Under the pieces are notes generated by a model. That model had not been told where the DNA came from. It did not search any database and saw nothing but the letters and a program-made list of their open reading frames with translations. Below are positions 45,016 to 54,615 of a stretch of 64,000 nucleotides of DNA, piece by piece. The DNA is from Bordetella petrii (lineage in GTDB: Bacteria > Pseudomonadota > Gammaproteobacteria > Burkholderiales > Burkholderiaceae_B). The translations under genes and the position numbers were made by a program. How positions within the stretch are numbered: position 1 is the first letter of the stretch; every line of letters begins with the position of its first letter. The stretch lies in contig WMBV01000003.1 of the NCBI GenBank assembly GCA_017745595.1, forward strand, positions 1 to 64,000. The letters run 5' to 3'.

Positions 45016-45838
45016 GTTGGACCGCCCGATTATTCTGCAAACTTTCCTGCACGACCCCCGCCTGCCGCGCCTGGAGGCGCGCATGCTGCTCGAGCACGTA
45101 TTGCAAAAGCCGCGCGCCTGGATGCTGGCGCACGATACCGATCCCATCGAATCGTGGCAGGCGCAGCAGTACCAGGCGCTGGCCACCCGCCGCCTGGCCG
45201 GCGAGCCCATGGCCTACCTGGTGGGCCATCGCGAATTCATGGGGCGCGATTTCGCCGTGACGCCCGACGTGCTGATTCCGCGGCCCGAGACCGAATTGCT
45301 GGTCGAGACGGCGCTTGCATGGCTGGCCGACCGCCCCGAAGCGGCGGTGCTAGACCTGGGCACGGGCAGCGGCGTGATCGCCGTATCGATCGCTTTGGGC
45401 GCGCCGCAGGCGTCGGTGACGGCTACCGATGCCAGCGCGGCGGCGCTGCAGGTGGCGGTGCGCAACGCGGCGCGCCTGGGCGCGCGGGTCGACTTCGCGC
45501 AGGGCAGCTGGTATGACGCGCTGCCGGCGCGGGCGCGCTACGACCTGATCGTGTCCAATCCGCCGTATATTGCGCGCAACGACGAACACCTGGGGCGCGG
45601 CGACCTGCGCTTCGAGCCGCGCAATGCCCTGACCGACGGCGCCGACGGCCTGCGCGACCTGGCCGCCATCATCGCCGGCGCGGCCGCGCGGCTGCGTCCT
45701 GGTGGGGCCCTGTGGCTGGAACACGGCTGGGACCAGGCCGCCGCGGTACGGCAGTTGCTGGCCGGGGCGGGCTTCGGTCAAATAACCAGCTGCCGCGACC
45801 TGTCCGGAATCGAGCGGATTTCCGGCGGGTCCCTATAA
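45005..45838 (+). CDS. prmC: Release factor glutamine methyltransferase
   Basis: A 277-aa SAM-dependent enzyme. [17 protein letters not shown] binds SAM and [11 protein letters not shown] is the NPPY motif for glutamine N-methylation of the GGQ motif in RF1/RF2. N-terminal helical domain as usual. Follows prfA with an overlap. Confidence 0.96.
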   Translation: MISELDRPIILQTFLHDPRLPRLEARMLLEHVLQKPRAWMLAHDTDPIESWQAQQYQALATRRLAGEPMAYLVGHREFMGRDFAVTPDVLIPRPETELLVETALAWLADRPEAAVLDLGTGSGVIAVSIALGAPQASVTATDASAAALQVAVRNAARLGARVDFAQGSWYDALPARARYDLIVSNPPYIARNDEHLGRGDLRFEPRNALTDGADGLRDLAAIIAGAAARLRPGGALWLEHGWDQAAAVRQLLAGAGFGQITSCRDLSGIERISGGSL

Positions 45839-45883
45839 TGGGTTCATTCCGCTACCACTGCTTTTCCTGTTTGTGAGACCACC

Positions 45884-46213
45884 ATGAGCGACGTGCAAGA
45901 ATTCATCCGCGACACCGTGACCCAACATCCCGTCGTGCTGTTCATGAAGGGCACGGCCCAGTTTCCCCAGTGCGGCTTCTCGGGCCGCGCCATCCAGATC
46001 CTGAAAGACTGTGGGGTGAAGAAGCTGGTTACCGTCAACGTGCTCGAAGACGACGAGGTGCGCCAGGGCATCAAGCAGTATTCCAACTGGCCCACCATTC
46101 CCCAGCTTTACGTCAGCGGCGAGTTCATCGGCGGTTCGGACATCATGACCGAAATGAACGAGAACGGCGAGCTGAAGACGCTGCTGGACACGTCCGGCGC
46201 CACGGCTGCATGA
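45884..46213 (+). CDS. grxD: Monothiol glutaredoxin Grx4
   Basis: A 109-aa protein with the CGFS active site (FPQCGFSGRAIQIL). Monothiol glutaredoxins of this type carry [2Fe-2S] clusters and serve iron-sulfur delivery. The stop overlaps the ubiX ATG (ATGA). Confidence 0.95.
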   Translation: MSDVQEFIRDTVTQHPVVLFMKGTAQFPQCGFSGRAIQILKDCGVKKLVTVNVLEDDEVRQGIKQYSNWPTIPQLYVSGEFIGGSDIMTEMNENGELKTLLDTSGATAA

Positions 46214-46779
46214 CGTCTCCGCGGCGGCTGGTCGTCGGCATCACGGGCGCCACGGGCGCCCTGTACGCGGTGCGCCTGTTGCAGGCGCTGCGCGGGGTGG
46301 ACGACGTCGAGTCGCACCTGGTGGTGTCGGCCTCGGGCGTGCTGAACATCAAGTACGAACTCGATATCGGCCGCCAAGATGTCTACGCGCTGGCCGACCA
46401 CGTGCACAGCGTGCGCGCCGTGGGGGCCACGCTGGCCAGCGGCGCGTTCCAGACCGCGGGCATGGTCATCGTGCCGTGTTCGATGCGCACCCTGGCGGCC
46501 GTGGCGCACGGCCTGTCTGACAACCTGATCACGCGCGCGGCCGACGTTACCTTGAAAGAGCGCCGCCGCCTGGTGCTGATGGTGCGCGAAACGCCGTTCA
46601 ACCTGGCGCACCTGCGCAACATGACGGCCGTTACCGAAATGGGCGGCATCGTCTTTCCGCCGCTGCCGGCGTTCTACCACCGCCCCACGTCTATCGAGCA
46701 GATGGTCGACCATACCGTGGCGCGCGTGCTGGAACTGTTCGACATCCACGTGCCCGGGCCGCACTGGGAAGGCATGTAG
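46210..46779 (+). CDS. ubiX: Flavin prenyltransferase UbiX
   Basis: A 189-aa flavoprotein with the TGATGALYAVRLLQ nucleotide-binding start and VIVPCSMRTLAAVAHGLSDNL, the family signature. It attaches dimethylallyl to FMN, giving the cofactor of UbiD-type decarboxylases for ubiquinone synthesis. Coupled to grxD. Confidence 0.93.
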   Translation: MTSPRRLVVGITGATGALYAVRLLQALRGVDDVESHLVVSASGVLNIKYELDIGRQDVYALADHVHSVRAVGATLASGAFQTAGMVIVPCSMRTLAAVAHGLSDNLITRAADVTLKERRRLVLMVRETPFNLAHLRNMTAVTEMGGIVFPPLPAFYHRPTSIEQMVDHTVARVLELFDIHVPGPHWEGM

Positions 46780-46790
46780 GCGTTGCGCTC

Positions 46791-47549
46791 ATGACCGCGG
46801 CCAAGAAAAACCTGCCTTCTTCTCCGGCATTTTTCAATCCATTTCCCAAGTATCTGCAGGTGCGGCACATTATCGAGCGCCGCCTGTATTCCGGGTACGA
46901 GATCGGCGACCGCATTCCCACCGAGCAGGCATTGTGCGAAGAGTTCGGCGTATCGCGGGAAACGGTGCGCGAGGCCCTGCGCGGCCTGGAACAGGAAGGC
47001 ATCATCCAGCGCCACCGCGCCAAGGGCACCTTCTTCGTGCGGCGCCCGGACGCGCCCGTCAACCAGCGCCTTACCGGCATGGTAGAAGACTTCACCGCGC
47101 TGCACCTGGACACGTATGCCAAGGTGCTGTCGGCCGGCGCCGTAAAGGCCGCCGACGAGGCCAAGTCGATGCATGCCCCGTCCGAAGACCTGTTCCTGAT
47201 CGAACGGCTGCGCTATTTCGAAAGCCGGCCCCTGGTGGTGCACGAGGCCTTCATGCCGGTGTCGTTGGGCGAGCGCCTGGCGGCCTGGGACCTGAGCAAC
47301 GCTTCCATTCAGGGGCTGATCGAAGACAAGCTCGGCGTCACCTGCATCGAAGAGCGCCAGCAGATCGAGGCCATGATCGCCGACCCGCGGCTGGCGCAAT
47401 TGCTGGATATTCCGGTGGGCGCGCCGGTGCTGCTGGTGGGGCGCCTGCACCGGTTGTCCGATGGCGGCGGCATGGTGATGTTCCGCTCTTATTACCGCGC
47501 CGACCGCTACTACTACACGCTGAACCTGGCGCGGCCGTCGGCACGATGA
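46791..47549 (+). CDS. GntR-family regulator (HutC/UTRA type)
   Basis: A 252-aa regulator. The N-terminal winged HTH (YEIGDRIPTEQALCEEFGVSRETVREALRGLEQEGII) is GntR type; the C-terminal UTRA-like domain (about residues 95-245) binds an effector. It is convergent with the leftward PLP-enzyme/receptor cluster and is its likely regulator by position only. Confidence 0.88.
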   Translation: MTAAKKNLPSSPAFFNPFPKYLQVRHIIERRLYSGYEIGDRIPTEQALCEEFGVSRETVREALRGLEQEGIIQRHRAKGTFFVRRPDAPVNQRLTGMVEDFTALHLDTYAKVLSAGAVKAADEAKSMHAPSEDLFLIERLRYFESRPLVVHEAFMPVSLGERLAAWDLSNASIQGLIEDKLGVTCIEERQQIEAMIADPRLAQLLDIPVGAPVLLVGRLHRLSDGGGMVMFRSYYRADRYYYTLNLARPSAR

Positions 47550-47572
47550 GCCGGCCAGGCGCCGGCGCCGCA

Positions 47573-48706
47573 TCAGGGCGCCAGCCGGCGGCCTATCAAG
47601 CCTGCCAGTTCGTCGATTTCCTGCCCGGTATTGAACATAGCCAGCGATACGCGCACGCCGCCGCGCTGCGGTGACACCCGCACCTGGTGCGCCGCCAGAT
47701 ATTCCAGCCAGCCTGGGCCGGGCAGCGCCAGGACGTGGATGTGCGAGCGATGCCGCGGCGGCGCCAGCAACGGCACGCCCAGCGCCTGCATGTGCCGCGC
47801 CAGGCGCTGCCCCAGGGCTTGCACGTGGTGCGCGATGTTGGCCACGCCGACGGACGCCAGGAAAGCCAGCGCCGCGTCCAGCGCATGCACATGAGGCAGG
47901 CTCAAGTTGCCGATCTCGAAGCGGGCGGCGCCGGGGCGCAGCACCGGGTCGCCACGCACGATGCGGTCGGGCGGGGCGTTGGCCACGGCGGCGGCCGCCA
48001 GGTAGGTGGGCTGCAGGTCGGCCAGGTCGCTCGACACGTACAGCAGGCCCAGGCCCTGCGGCAGCAGCAAGCCCTTGTGGCAGCCCGCGGCCAGCACCGA
48101 GATGCTCAGCGCGTGCACATCGATGGGATGTACGCCCAGCGATTGGATCGCATCGACCACCAGGTGGATGCCGCGCGCTTTGCAGAAGGCCCCCACATTG
48201 GCCAGGTCCATGCGCAGCCCGGTGTCGGACGTGACGTGCGACAAGGCCACGACGCGGGTGCGCGCATCGGCATGGGCCTGGCAGGCCGCGGCGGTCAGGC
48301 CGGCGGGCCCGGCGGGGATGAAGCGGACTTCGATGCCGCGGCGGCGCAGATTCAGCCAGGCATAGGTATTGTTGGGATGGTCGCCCGCCATCATCAGCAC
48401 GTTGTCGCCCCGCCGCAGGGGCAGTGCGTGGGCCGCGATGTTCAGGCCTTCGGAGGTATTTTTGACGAAGGCGATTTCGTCGGCCCGCGCGCCGAGCAAC
48501 GCGGCCGCGCGCTGGCGCACGGCCGGTACGCGGCCCAGCCACAGCGGCTTGGGGCCGCCGTGGTGCTGGCTTTCGTCCAGGAAGGCGTCCAGGGCCGCGC
48601 GCACGCAGGTGGCCAGCGGCGCCTGATGAGCGCTGTCGAAGTACAGCAGGCGCTGCGTTACCGGGAACTGGGCGCGTATTGCCTCGATGTCATAGCCGGC
48701 GCACAT
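47573..48706 (-). CDS. Aminotransferase class V-fold PLP enzyme
   Basis: A 377-aa PLP enzyme of the class V/cysteine-desulfurase fold (YFDSAHQAPLATCVRAALD, VKNTSEGLNIAAHAL). The PLP Lys is in AAGCHKGLLLPQG and the phosphate/Asp site in HLVVDAIQSLGV. Relatives include isopenicillin epimerase-like and kynureninase-like enzymes; the exact reaction cannot be told. Last gene of a three-gene leftward cluster. Confidence 0.8.
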   Translation of the reverse strand: MCAGYDIEAIRAQFPVTQRLLYFDSAHQAPLATCVRAALDAFLDESQHHGGPKPLWLGRVPAVRQRAAALLGARADEIAFVKNTSEGLNIAAHALPLRRGDNVLMMAGDHPNNTYAWLNLRRRGIEVRFIPAGPAGLTAAACQAHADARTRVVALSHVTSDTGLRMDLANVGAFCKARGIHLVVDAIQSLGVHPIDVHALSISVLAAGCHKGLLLPQGLGLLYVSSDLADLQPTYLAAAAVANAPPDRIVRGDPVLRPGAARFEIGNLSLPHVHALDAALAFLASVGVANIAHHVQALGQRLARHMQALGVPLLAPPRHRSHIHVLALPGPGWLEYLAAHQVRVSPQRGGVRVSLAMFNTGQEIDELAGLIGRRLAP

Positions 48707-48712
48707 GGTGCC

Positions 48713-49690
48713 TTATTGCGCCCTGGCGCCGGCGCTGCGCACGACATCGCCCCATTTGTCCGCTTCGCTCTTGACGTACCCGGTGAATGCCTGACGGTCC
48801 AGCGTGGCGGGCGCCGCGCCTTGCGCCGCGAGCGTGTCGATCACCTCCCGCTTCTCGAGCGCCTGCGAGACCGAGGCCGAGAGCTTGTCGACAATGCCAG
48901 CGGGCGTGCCGTGCGGCGCGAATATGCCGTACCAATTGTCGACCGTGTAGCCGGGCGCGCCGCTTTCCATGACGGTGGGAACCTCGGGCAGCGAGGCCGC
49001 CCGCGTTTTGCCCGATACCGCCAGCAGCCGCACGCGGCCCGATTGCGCCAGGCCCAGTACCGGCGGCGGCGGCAGGAACATGACCTGCACCTGGCCGCTG
49101 ACCAGGTCGGCCAGCGCCGGTGCGGTTCCCTTGTAGGGAACGTGCACCCAGTTCAGCCCATTCGTCGCACGGTACATCTCGCTGGACAGGTGCGTGATCG
49201 TGCCGGTGCCGGCCGACGCCACATTGATCTTGCCCGGCTGCTGCTTGACCAGGGCTGCCAGCTCTTGCAGGGTGTGCGCTTTTACATCGGGGTTGACGGC
49301 AATGACCAGCGGCGTGGTCGCCACCATTGCCACCGGCGTCAGATCGTCGGTGGTGCTGTAATCCAGCGAAGAATACAAGCTGGGGTTGATGGCGATCTCG
49401 GAGGTGGACGCCAGAACCAGCGTATAGCCGTCGGGGGCGGCGCGCGCCACTGAACCCGTGCCGATCGAGCCCCCCGCGCCGCCGCGGTTGTCTACCACCA
49501 CCTGTTGCCCCAGGCTTTCGCTCAGGCTCTTGGCGATCAGGCGGCCCACTGCGTCGGACCCGCCGCCGGGCGGAAAGGGCACGACCAGCTTGATGGGCCG
49601 GTCGGGATAGTTTTCAGCATGGGCAGCCCCCGCCGCCAGGCAGGACAGGGCCACGATACAACAGGCGATTCTCGAAACGTATCGATGCAT
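48713..49690 (-). CDS. Bug-type tripartite tricarboxylate receptor
   Basis: A 325-aa periplasmic binding protein with a signal peptide (residues 1-26). YPDRPIKLVVPFPPGGGSDAVGR is the Bug signature and DNRGGAGGSIGT follows. These receptors, very numerous in Bordetella relatives, bind carboxylates or amino acids. No TctA/TctB membrane partners are encoded nearby. It probably binds the substrate of the adjacent PLP enzymes. Confidence 0.9.
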   Translation of the reverse strand: MHRYVSRIACCIVALSCLAAGAAHAENYPDRPIKLVVPFPPGGGSDAVGRLIAKSLSESLGQQVVVDNRGGAGGSIGTGSVARAAPDGYTLVLASTSEIAINPSLYSSLDYSTTDDLTPVAMVATTPLVIAVNPDVKAHTLQELAALVKQQPGKINVASAGTGTITHLSSEMYRATNGLNWVHVPYKGTAPALADLVSGQVQVMFLPPPPVLGLAQSGRVRLLAVSGKTRAASLPEVPTVMESGAPGYTVDNWYGIFAPHGTPAGIVDKLSASVSQALEKREVIDTLAAQGAAPATLDRQAFTGYVKSEADKWGDVVRSAGARAQ

Positions 49691-49768
49691 GGTAATTCCC
49701 CCTTGGTTGCAGAGTGGCCGGCCGCTGTCACGGCGCGCGGAGGCCCCGCGCGCCGCGCATGGGCTTCG

Positions 49769-51124
49769 TCAGGCGACCGTGGCCGTCTTCATGGCGTCAG
49801 ACTGCGCGACTTGCCGCAGCGCGTTTTCTAGTATGTCCATGCCTTCCTGGATCTCGGCGTCGGTCGATACCATGGGCGGCACCAACCGGATCACGTTCAT
49901 GCGCCCATGGCTGCCGCGTGCCTGCACGATCAGGCCTTGTTCCTGGCAAGCCTGTACGACTGCCTTGGCGGCGTCGTTGGCCGCTTCGCGCGTCTCGCGG
50001 CTGGTGACCAGCTCGACGCCGTACAGGACACCGCGGCCGCGGATATCGCCGATCATTTCGACTTGCCGCGCCATGGCCGACAGGCGTTCGCGCAGCTGCG
50101 CATCGATTGCCCCGGCGCGCTCGACCAGCCCGTCTTGCTGGATGATGTCGATGCTGGCCACGCCGGCCGCGCAGGTGATGGGGTCGCAAGCGTGCGAGCG
50201 GGTGGCGAAGTAGCCATTGGCGGCCGCGCGGTCGGCGATCTCGGCGCTGGTGCACACCGCGCTGATCGGCAGGCCCGCGCCGAAATGCTTGGACACGGTG
50301 ATGATGTCGGGCACGATGTCGTCGTGCTGGTGCCCCCACATGCGTCCCGTCTTGCCCAGGCCGGTCTGCGATTCGTCCATGATGAACAGCATGCCGTACT
50401 GGCGGCAGCGATCGCGCAGTGCTTTCACATAGCCCGGCGGCGGGACGATGATGCCGCCGGCGCTCAGGATCGGTTCCATGATGAAGGCGGCGGGCTTGCC
50501 GGTGAAGTTGCTGACGGCCAGATCGAAGCTGGTTTCCATGCACAGGAAGCTGCCTTTGCCCGTAACGCAGCCGCAGTTGGCGAACGGGCAGCGGTAGCCA
50601 TAAGGGGCCATCATCGAGAACGTCGATTGGGCGGCCAGGCCGTGCTTGCTGCGGTTCCAGCCGAACGACAGCGAACGGGTAATGAACGACGTGGAACCGT
50701 GCAGGCCCATGTTCATGCCCAGCACGTCGGTGCCGCCGGTGACCTTGCGCGCCATGTCCACCGCGGCCTCGACCGCGTCGCTGCCGCTGACCAGGAAAAG
50801 GGATTTCTGCAGGGGCGGCGTCAGAATCTCGCCCAGGCGGCGGTGCAGGGCCAGGCGATCGACATTGAGGAATGTCTTGGTCGAATGGCTGATGGTTTTC
50901 AGATTGCGCTGGACCGCCTCGACATACAGCGGGTGGTTGTGGCCGAGCGCCGCGGCCATCTGGCCCGATCCGAAGTCCAGGTAGCGGCGCCCGTTGGTGT
51001 CGTAGACCTCGATGCCGCGGGAATGCGAGATGACCGGGCGATTTTCCAGCCCGGCCATGTAAGCGCCCTTGGCCGTGGGAATCATCCAGCGGTCGACTAT
51101 TTCCTTTACCTCTTTGGTGTCCAT
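49769..51124 (-). CDS. Class III aminotransferase
   Basis: A 451-aa PLP enzyme of fold type I. Motifs: GSGQMAAALGHNHP near residue 53, DESQTGLGKTGRMWG (Asp for the pyridine nitrogen) and ITVSKHFGAGLPISAV with the PLP Lys. It is like 2,2-dialkylglycine decarboxylase and omega-aminotransferases, substrate unknown. First gene of the leftward cluster with the Bug receptor and class V enzyme. Confidence 0.85.
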   Translation of the reverse strand: MDTKEVKEIVDRWMIPTAKGAYMAGLENRPVISHSRGIEVYDTNGRRYLDFGSGQMAAALGHNHPLYVEAVQRNLKTISHSTKTFLNVDRLALHRRLGEILTPPLQKSLFLVSGSDAVEAAVDMARKVTGGTDVLGMNMGLHGSTSFITRSLSFGWNRSKHGLAAQSTFSMMAPYGYRCPFANCGCVTGKGSFLCMETSFDLAVSNFTGKPAAFIMEPILSAGGIIVPPPGYVKALRDRCRQYGMLFIMDESQTGLGKTGRMWGHQHDDIVPDIITVSKHFGAGLPISAVCTSAEIADRAAANGYFATRSHACDPITCAAGVASIDIIQQDGLVERAGAIDAQLRERLSAMARQVEMIGDIRGRGVLYGVELVTSRETREAANDAAKAVVQACQEQGLIVQARGSHGRMNVIRLVPPMVSTDAEIQEGMDILENALRQVAQSDAMKTATVA

Positions 51125-51461
51125 GGCGATTTTTCCGTGATGGGATGGGTAAGCAGAGTGTTTAATGATGTAATGTACGGATAATAATACAATAAGGACC
51201 GCAAACCCTCCGGATAAACCCGAATGGGCGATGCCTGGAGAGATTTCTGGGGGGATGCGCGGGCGATGCCGGGGCGATGGCCAGGAGGCGGCCGGAAGAT
51301 GGCCAGGAAGATGGGGGGAGATGGCCAGGTGTCTGACTCCCGCAGGGTGTCAGACACCGAATTGAGGGGGCACAGTTCTACCGCAACCCGCGGCAGCTAC
51401 GCATTCCACGGTGTCAGGCACCCTGGCCGGGAGCCTGACACCTGTCTGGAGACCCGTCCGG
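51125..51461. other. Intergenic stretch holding dispersed repeat copy 1
   Basis: Upstream of the class III aminotransferase gene. 51160-51200 is AT-rich and likely contains its promoter. 51235-51325 has several copies of a GATGGCCAGGA motif, then the inverted-repeat element described separately. Confidence 0.6.
51327..51444. repeat. Composite inverted-repeat element, copy 1
   Basis: A first arm (51327-51359, starting AGGTGTCTGACTCCCGCAGG) is followed by about 49 bases and a diverged inverted arm ending TGACACCTG near 51444. Each arm is itself a TGTCTGAC/GTCAGACA palindrome. The same pair recurs at 55808-55903, where the second arm is almost exact. Non-coding, REP/MITE-like. Confidence 0.75.
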
Positions 51462-52007
51462 CTACGCCGCCAGCAACTCCGGCGGCTTGGGATAGGTTTT
51501 CTGGTAATGCACGGTGAAGGTCTTGAAGGCCGCCAGGGCCTTGTGCGGGTCGTGGCCTTCTTTGACCAGGAAGCTGTCGAAGCCGACGCGCGCCTGGTAG
51601 TGGATGGTGTCGATCATCACATCCCCCAGCGCCCGCAGTTCGCCCTGCCAGCCGTGCCGCGTGCGCAGCAGTTGCGCCAGAGAATAGCCGCGGCCGTCGG
51701 TGTAAAGGGGGAAGTCGATGGCGATGAAGGCCAGGCCGGCGGGATTGACGCGGCCGTCGGCATCGACCAGTTCGTCCAGGCGCGTGGCCGGCGCCAGCAG
51801 CACCGCGACGGGGTGGCGGCGCTGGCGCAAGGCGTCGCGCGCGGCGGTCCAGACCGGCAGCGGCACGATCCAGCCCGGCTCGTCGGCCGGCAACTGCGCG
51901 CCGGGCTCGGTACCGGCGTCGGGCGCGAACACGCGCGCGTCGTTGGCCTGCAGGCGGCCGTGGCGGATCAGGCGGTCGGGGGCCTGGGTGGGGGCGGTGT
52001 CAGGCAT
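51462..52007 (-). CDS. DUF934 protein linked to sulfite reductase
   Basis: The ATG at 52007 gives 181 aa and overlaps the sulfite reductase stop by eight bases. The DUF934 core shows VPLPVWTAARDAL, IAIDFPLYTDGRGYSLAQLLR and WQGELRALGDVMIDTI. DUF934 proteins always sit with CysI-type reductases in beta-proteobacteria and are thought to help it; mechanism unknown. Confidence 0.88.
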   Translation of the reverse strand: MPDTAPTQAPDRLIRHGRLQANDARVFAPDAGTEPGAQLPADEPGWIVPLPVWTAARDALRQRRHPVAVLLAPATRLDELVDADGRVNPAGLAFIAIDFPLYTDGRGYSLAQLLRTRHGWQGELRALGDVMIDTIHYQARVGFDSFLVKEGHDPHKALAAFKTFTVHYQKTYPKPPELLAA

Positions 52008-53748
52008 GGGCAAGCTCTTGGGAGGGCGCCGGCGCGGACTGGGCCACCGCCGCGTCGGAATAAACGTCTTCTTTGAAGGGCGCGATGCCCAGGCGATCGA
52101 CCACGTCGATGAAGCGCTCGGCGTCGCTGTCGCGCAGGCGCAGATAGGTGCGCACCAGCCGCTCGACCACGTCGGGCACCTGGGCCCGCGCGAACGACGG
52201 CCCGATGATGCGGCCGATGGCGGCGCCGCCGCCGCGCAGCGATTGCAGGTCGGGCAGCGGCCTGGCCGCGCCGTTCTGGCGGCCGCCGATGGTGACCTGG
52301 TACCACTCTTCGCCGTTCTTATCCACGCCCAGGATGCCGATGTGGCCGACGTGGTGGTGGCCACAGGCGTTGATGCAGCCCGAGATGTTCAAGTCGAGCT
52401 CGCCCACTTCGAACAGATAGTCCAGGTCGTCGAAGCGGCGCTGGATGGCCTCGGCCACCGGAATGGAAACGGCGTTGGCCAGCGCGCAGAAGTCGCCGCC
52501 CGGGCACGAGATGATGTTGGTCAGCAGGCCGATGTTGGGCGTGGCCATGTTCAGCGCGCGCAGCTCTTGCCAGAGGTCGAACAGCCGGGCGCGGCGCACA
52601 TCGGCCAGCACCAGGTTCTGTTCGTGCGACACGCGCAGTTCGCCATAGCCGTAGCGTTCGGACAGGTCGGCCACGGCTTCCATCTGGTCGGCCGTGATGT
52701 CGCCCGGCGGCACGCCCGTGGGCTTGAGCGATAGCGTGACGGCGGCGTAGCCCGGCACTTTGTGGGCATGCACGTTCTTGCGCAGCCAGCGCGCAAAGGC
52801 GGGATGGGCGGCGGCATGCATTTCGGTGGGATCGGGCTCGCCCGCGGCGGACGTGTCGTAATCGGGCCAGGTGAAGCGGCCGGCGATCGTGTCCACGTAG
52901 TCTTGCGTCAGCGTGTCGGGGCCGCCCTTGGTGAGCTGCCATTGTTCGTCGACCTGCCGGGCATAGACCTCGGGGGTCAGGTCTTTTACCAGGATCTTGA
53001 TGCGCGCCTTGAATTTGTTGTCGCGCCGGCCATGCATGTTGTAGACCCGCAGCGCGGCCTGCAGGTAGGTGAGCAGGTGCTGCCATTCGACGAAGGGGTT
53101 GACCAGGTGGCCCACCATGGGGGTGCGGCCCAGGCCGCCGCCCACCCATACGCGAAAACCCAGCACGCCATCGCGTTCGACGGCCTGCAGGCCGATGTCG
53201 TGTACGCCCACGGCGGCGCGGTCTTCTTCGGCGCCGCTGACGGCGATCTTGAACTTGCGCGGCAGGAAGGCGAATTCGGGATGCAGCGTGGACCACTGGC
53301 GGATGATCTCGCACCACACCAGCGGGTTCACCAGTTCGTCGGGCGCGATGCCGGCGAAGTGGTCCGAGGTGGTGTTGCGGATGCAATTGCCGCTGGTCTG
53401 GATGGAATGCATCTGCACCTTGGCCAGTTCGGCCAGGATGGTGGGCACGTCTTCGAGCCTGGGCCAGTTGAACTGCATGTTCTGGCGGGTGCTGAAGTGG
53501 CCGTAGCCGCGGTCCCAGGTGCGCGCGATGTGGGCCAGCGTGCGCAGCTGGCGCGCGGCCAGCAGGCCGTAGGGAATGGCGATGCGCAGCATCGGCGCAT
53601 GGCGCTGGATGTACAGGCCGTTCTGCAGGCGCAGCGTGCGGAAGTCGTCTTCGGTCAGCTGGCCGTCAAGAAAGCGCTGGGTCTGGTCGGTGAACTGCGC
53701 GACGCGCTGCTCGACGAGTTGTTGATCGACGGGGTCGTACACATACAT
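52000..53748 (-). CDS. cysI: Sulfite/nitrite reductase hemoprotein (CysI-like)
   Basis: The ATG at 53748 (MYVYDPVDQQLV) gives 582 aa. The [4Fe-4S]/siroheme ligands are in ISCPGGDFCALANA and LNISGCINACGHHHVGHIG. Two ferredoxin-like domains flank the core (GYGHFSTRQNMQFNWPRL, TSGNCIRNTTSDHFAG). It reduces sulfite to sulfide for cysteine; paired with DUF934. Confidence 0.93.
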   Translation of the reverse strand: MYVYDPVDQQLVEQRVAQFTDQTQRFLDGQLTEDDFRTLRLQNGLYIQRHAPMLRIAIPYGLLAARQLRTLAHIARTWDRGYGHFSTRQNMQFNWPRLEDVPTILAELAKVQMHSIQTSGNCIRNTTSDHFAGIAPDELVNPLVWCEIIRQWSTLHPEFAFLPRKFKIAVSGAEEDRAAVGVHDIGLQAVERDGVLGFRVWVGGGLGRTPMVGHLVNPFVEWQHLLTYLQAALRVYNMHGRRDNKFKARIKILVKDLTPEVYARQVDEQWQLTKGGPDTLTQDYVDTIAGRFTWPDYDTSAAGEPDPTEMHAAAHPAFARWLRKNVHAHKVPGYAAVTLSLKPTGVPPGDITADQMEAVADLSERYGYGELRVSHEQNLVLADVRRARLFDLWQELRALNMATPNIGLLTNIISCPGGDFCALANAVSIPVAEAIQRRFDDLDYLFEVGELDLNISGCINACGHHHVGHIGILGVDKNGEEWYQVTIGGRQNGAARPLPDLQSLRGGGAAIGRIIGPSFARAQVPDVVERLVRTYLRLRDSDAERFIDVVDRLGIAPFKEDVYSDAAVAQSAPAPSQELAHA

Positions 53749-53960
53749 GGCAGGTTGCCCTTGTGGAAGCGCCCGAAGGCGCAAGGGAACAGCCTGCGGC
53801 TTGCAGCGGGTCGCAAGCAGCGCGGACGCGCGGTTGCCCGGCACCGCAGGGTTCTATGTTCATTACCGTAACAGCCGCTAGATCGGGCTGTCTAAGTCAT
53901 TCTGGTAATAAGAAAAGAAGCCCGCGGCACGAGCGCCGGTGCGCCCGTGCGGGCCGCCCG

Positions 53961-54569
53961 TCAGGCGGGGGGCGCGGTCTCGCGCAGCGAGGGGCGTTGG
54001 CCGAATTCGGCGTACCACTGGGCCAGGCCCGGGTGGTTGCCGCGCCAGTCGTAGTCGGCGTAACGGAAGTCCAGGTAGCCCAGCGCGCAGGCCAGGGTGA
54101 TGGTGCCGATGTCGAGCCGGCCGCCGAGCGAGGACGCGCGCTGTTCGAAGTTTTTCAGGGCGTCGGCGACCTTGCCCATCTGGCCGTCGACCCAGCCGCT
54201 CCAGCGGTTGGGTTCGGGGCGCACGGTGATCTCGTAGCGGGCCAGCAGCGCGGCGCCCAGAATGCCGTCGGCCAGGGCCTGGTCGGCCAGCGCCTGCCAG
54301 CGCGCGGCGCCGGCGGCCGGGAACAGCTTGCCCGCGCCCAGGTCGTCCAGGTATTCGCAAATGACGCGGCTGTCGTACAGCGCCAGTCCGTCGTCGGTCA
54401 GCAGGGTGGGCACCTGGCCCAGCGGATTGCTGGCGATGATGCTCTGGTCGCGGTTGACCGGATGCGCGGCGGCGGGCAGTTTCTCGATGCGGGCGGCCAG
54501 GCCGGTTTCATGCGCCACCACCATGCATTTGCGTACGAAGGGCGACGAGGGAGAAAAATAAATCTTCAT
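53961..54569 (-). CDS. Glutathione S-transferase family protein
   Basis: A 202-aa GST with the thioredoxin-like N-terminal domain (YFSPSSPFVRKCMVVAHETGL, NPLGQVPTLLTDDGLALYDSRVICEYLD) and an all-helical C-terminal domain with LDIGTITLACALGYLDFRY. The Ser at the first SP/SPF segment is the likely catalytic position. Detoxification or isomerase role, substrate unknown. Confidence 0.9.
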   Translation of the reverse strand: MKIYFSPSSPFVRKCMVVAHETGLAARIEKLPAAAHPVNRDQSIIASNPLGQVPTLLTDDGLALYDSRVICEYLDDLGAGKLFPAAGAARWQALADQALADGILGAALLARYEITVRPEPNRWSGWVDGQMGKVADALKNFEQRASSLGGRLDIGTITLACALGYLDFRYADYDWRGNHPGLAQWYAEFGQRPSLRETAPPA

Positions 54570-54615
54570 GCGGGTTCCTTGTTGTGGAAAGAACGACGGG
54601 GCGCCTGCCGGCGCG

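Noticed and set aside
46674-48542. 622-codon minus-strand frame across the ubiX/GntR/class V region
   Set aside because: It spans opposite-strand genes and the true class V enzyme frame; the translation is Arg/Ala/Gly-rich noise.
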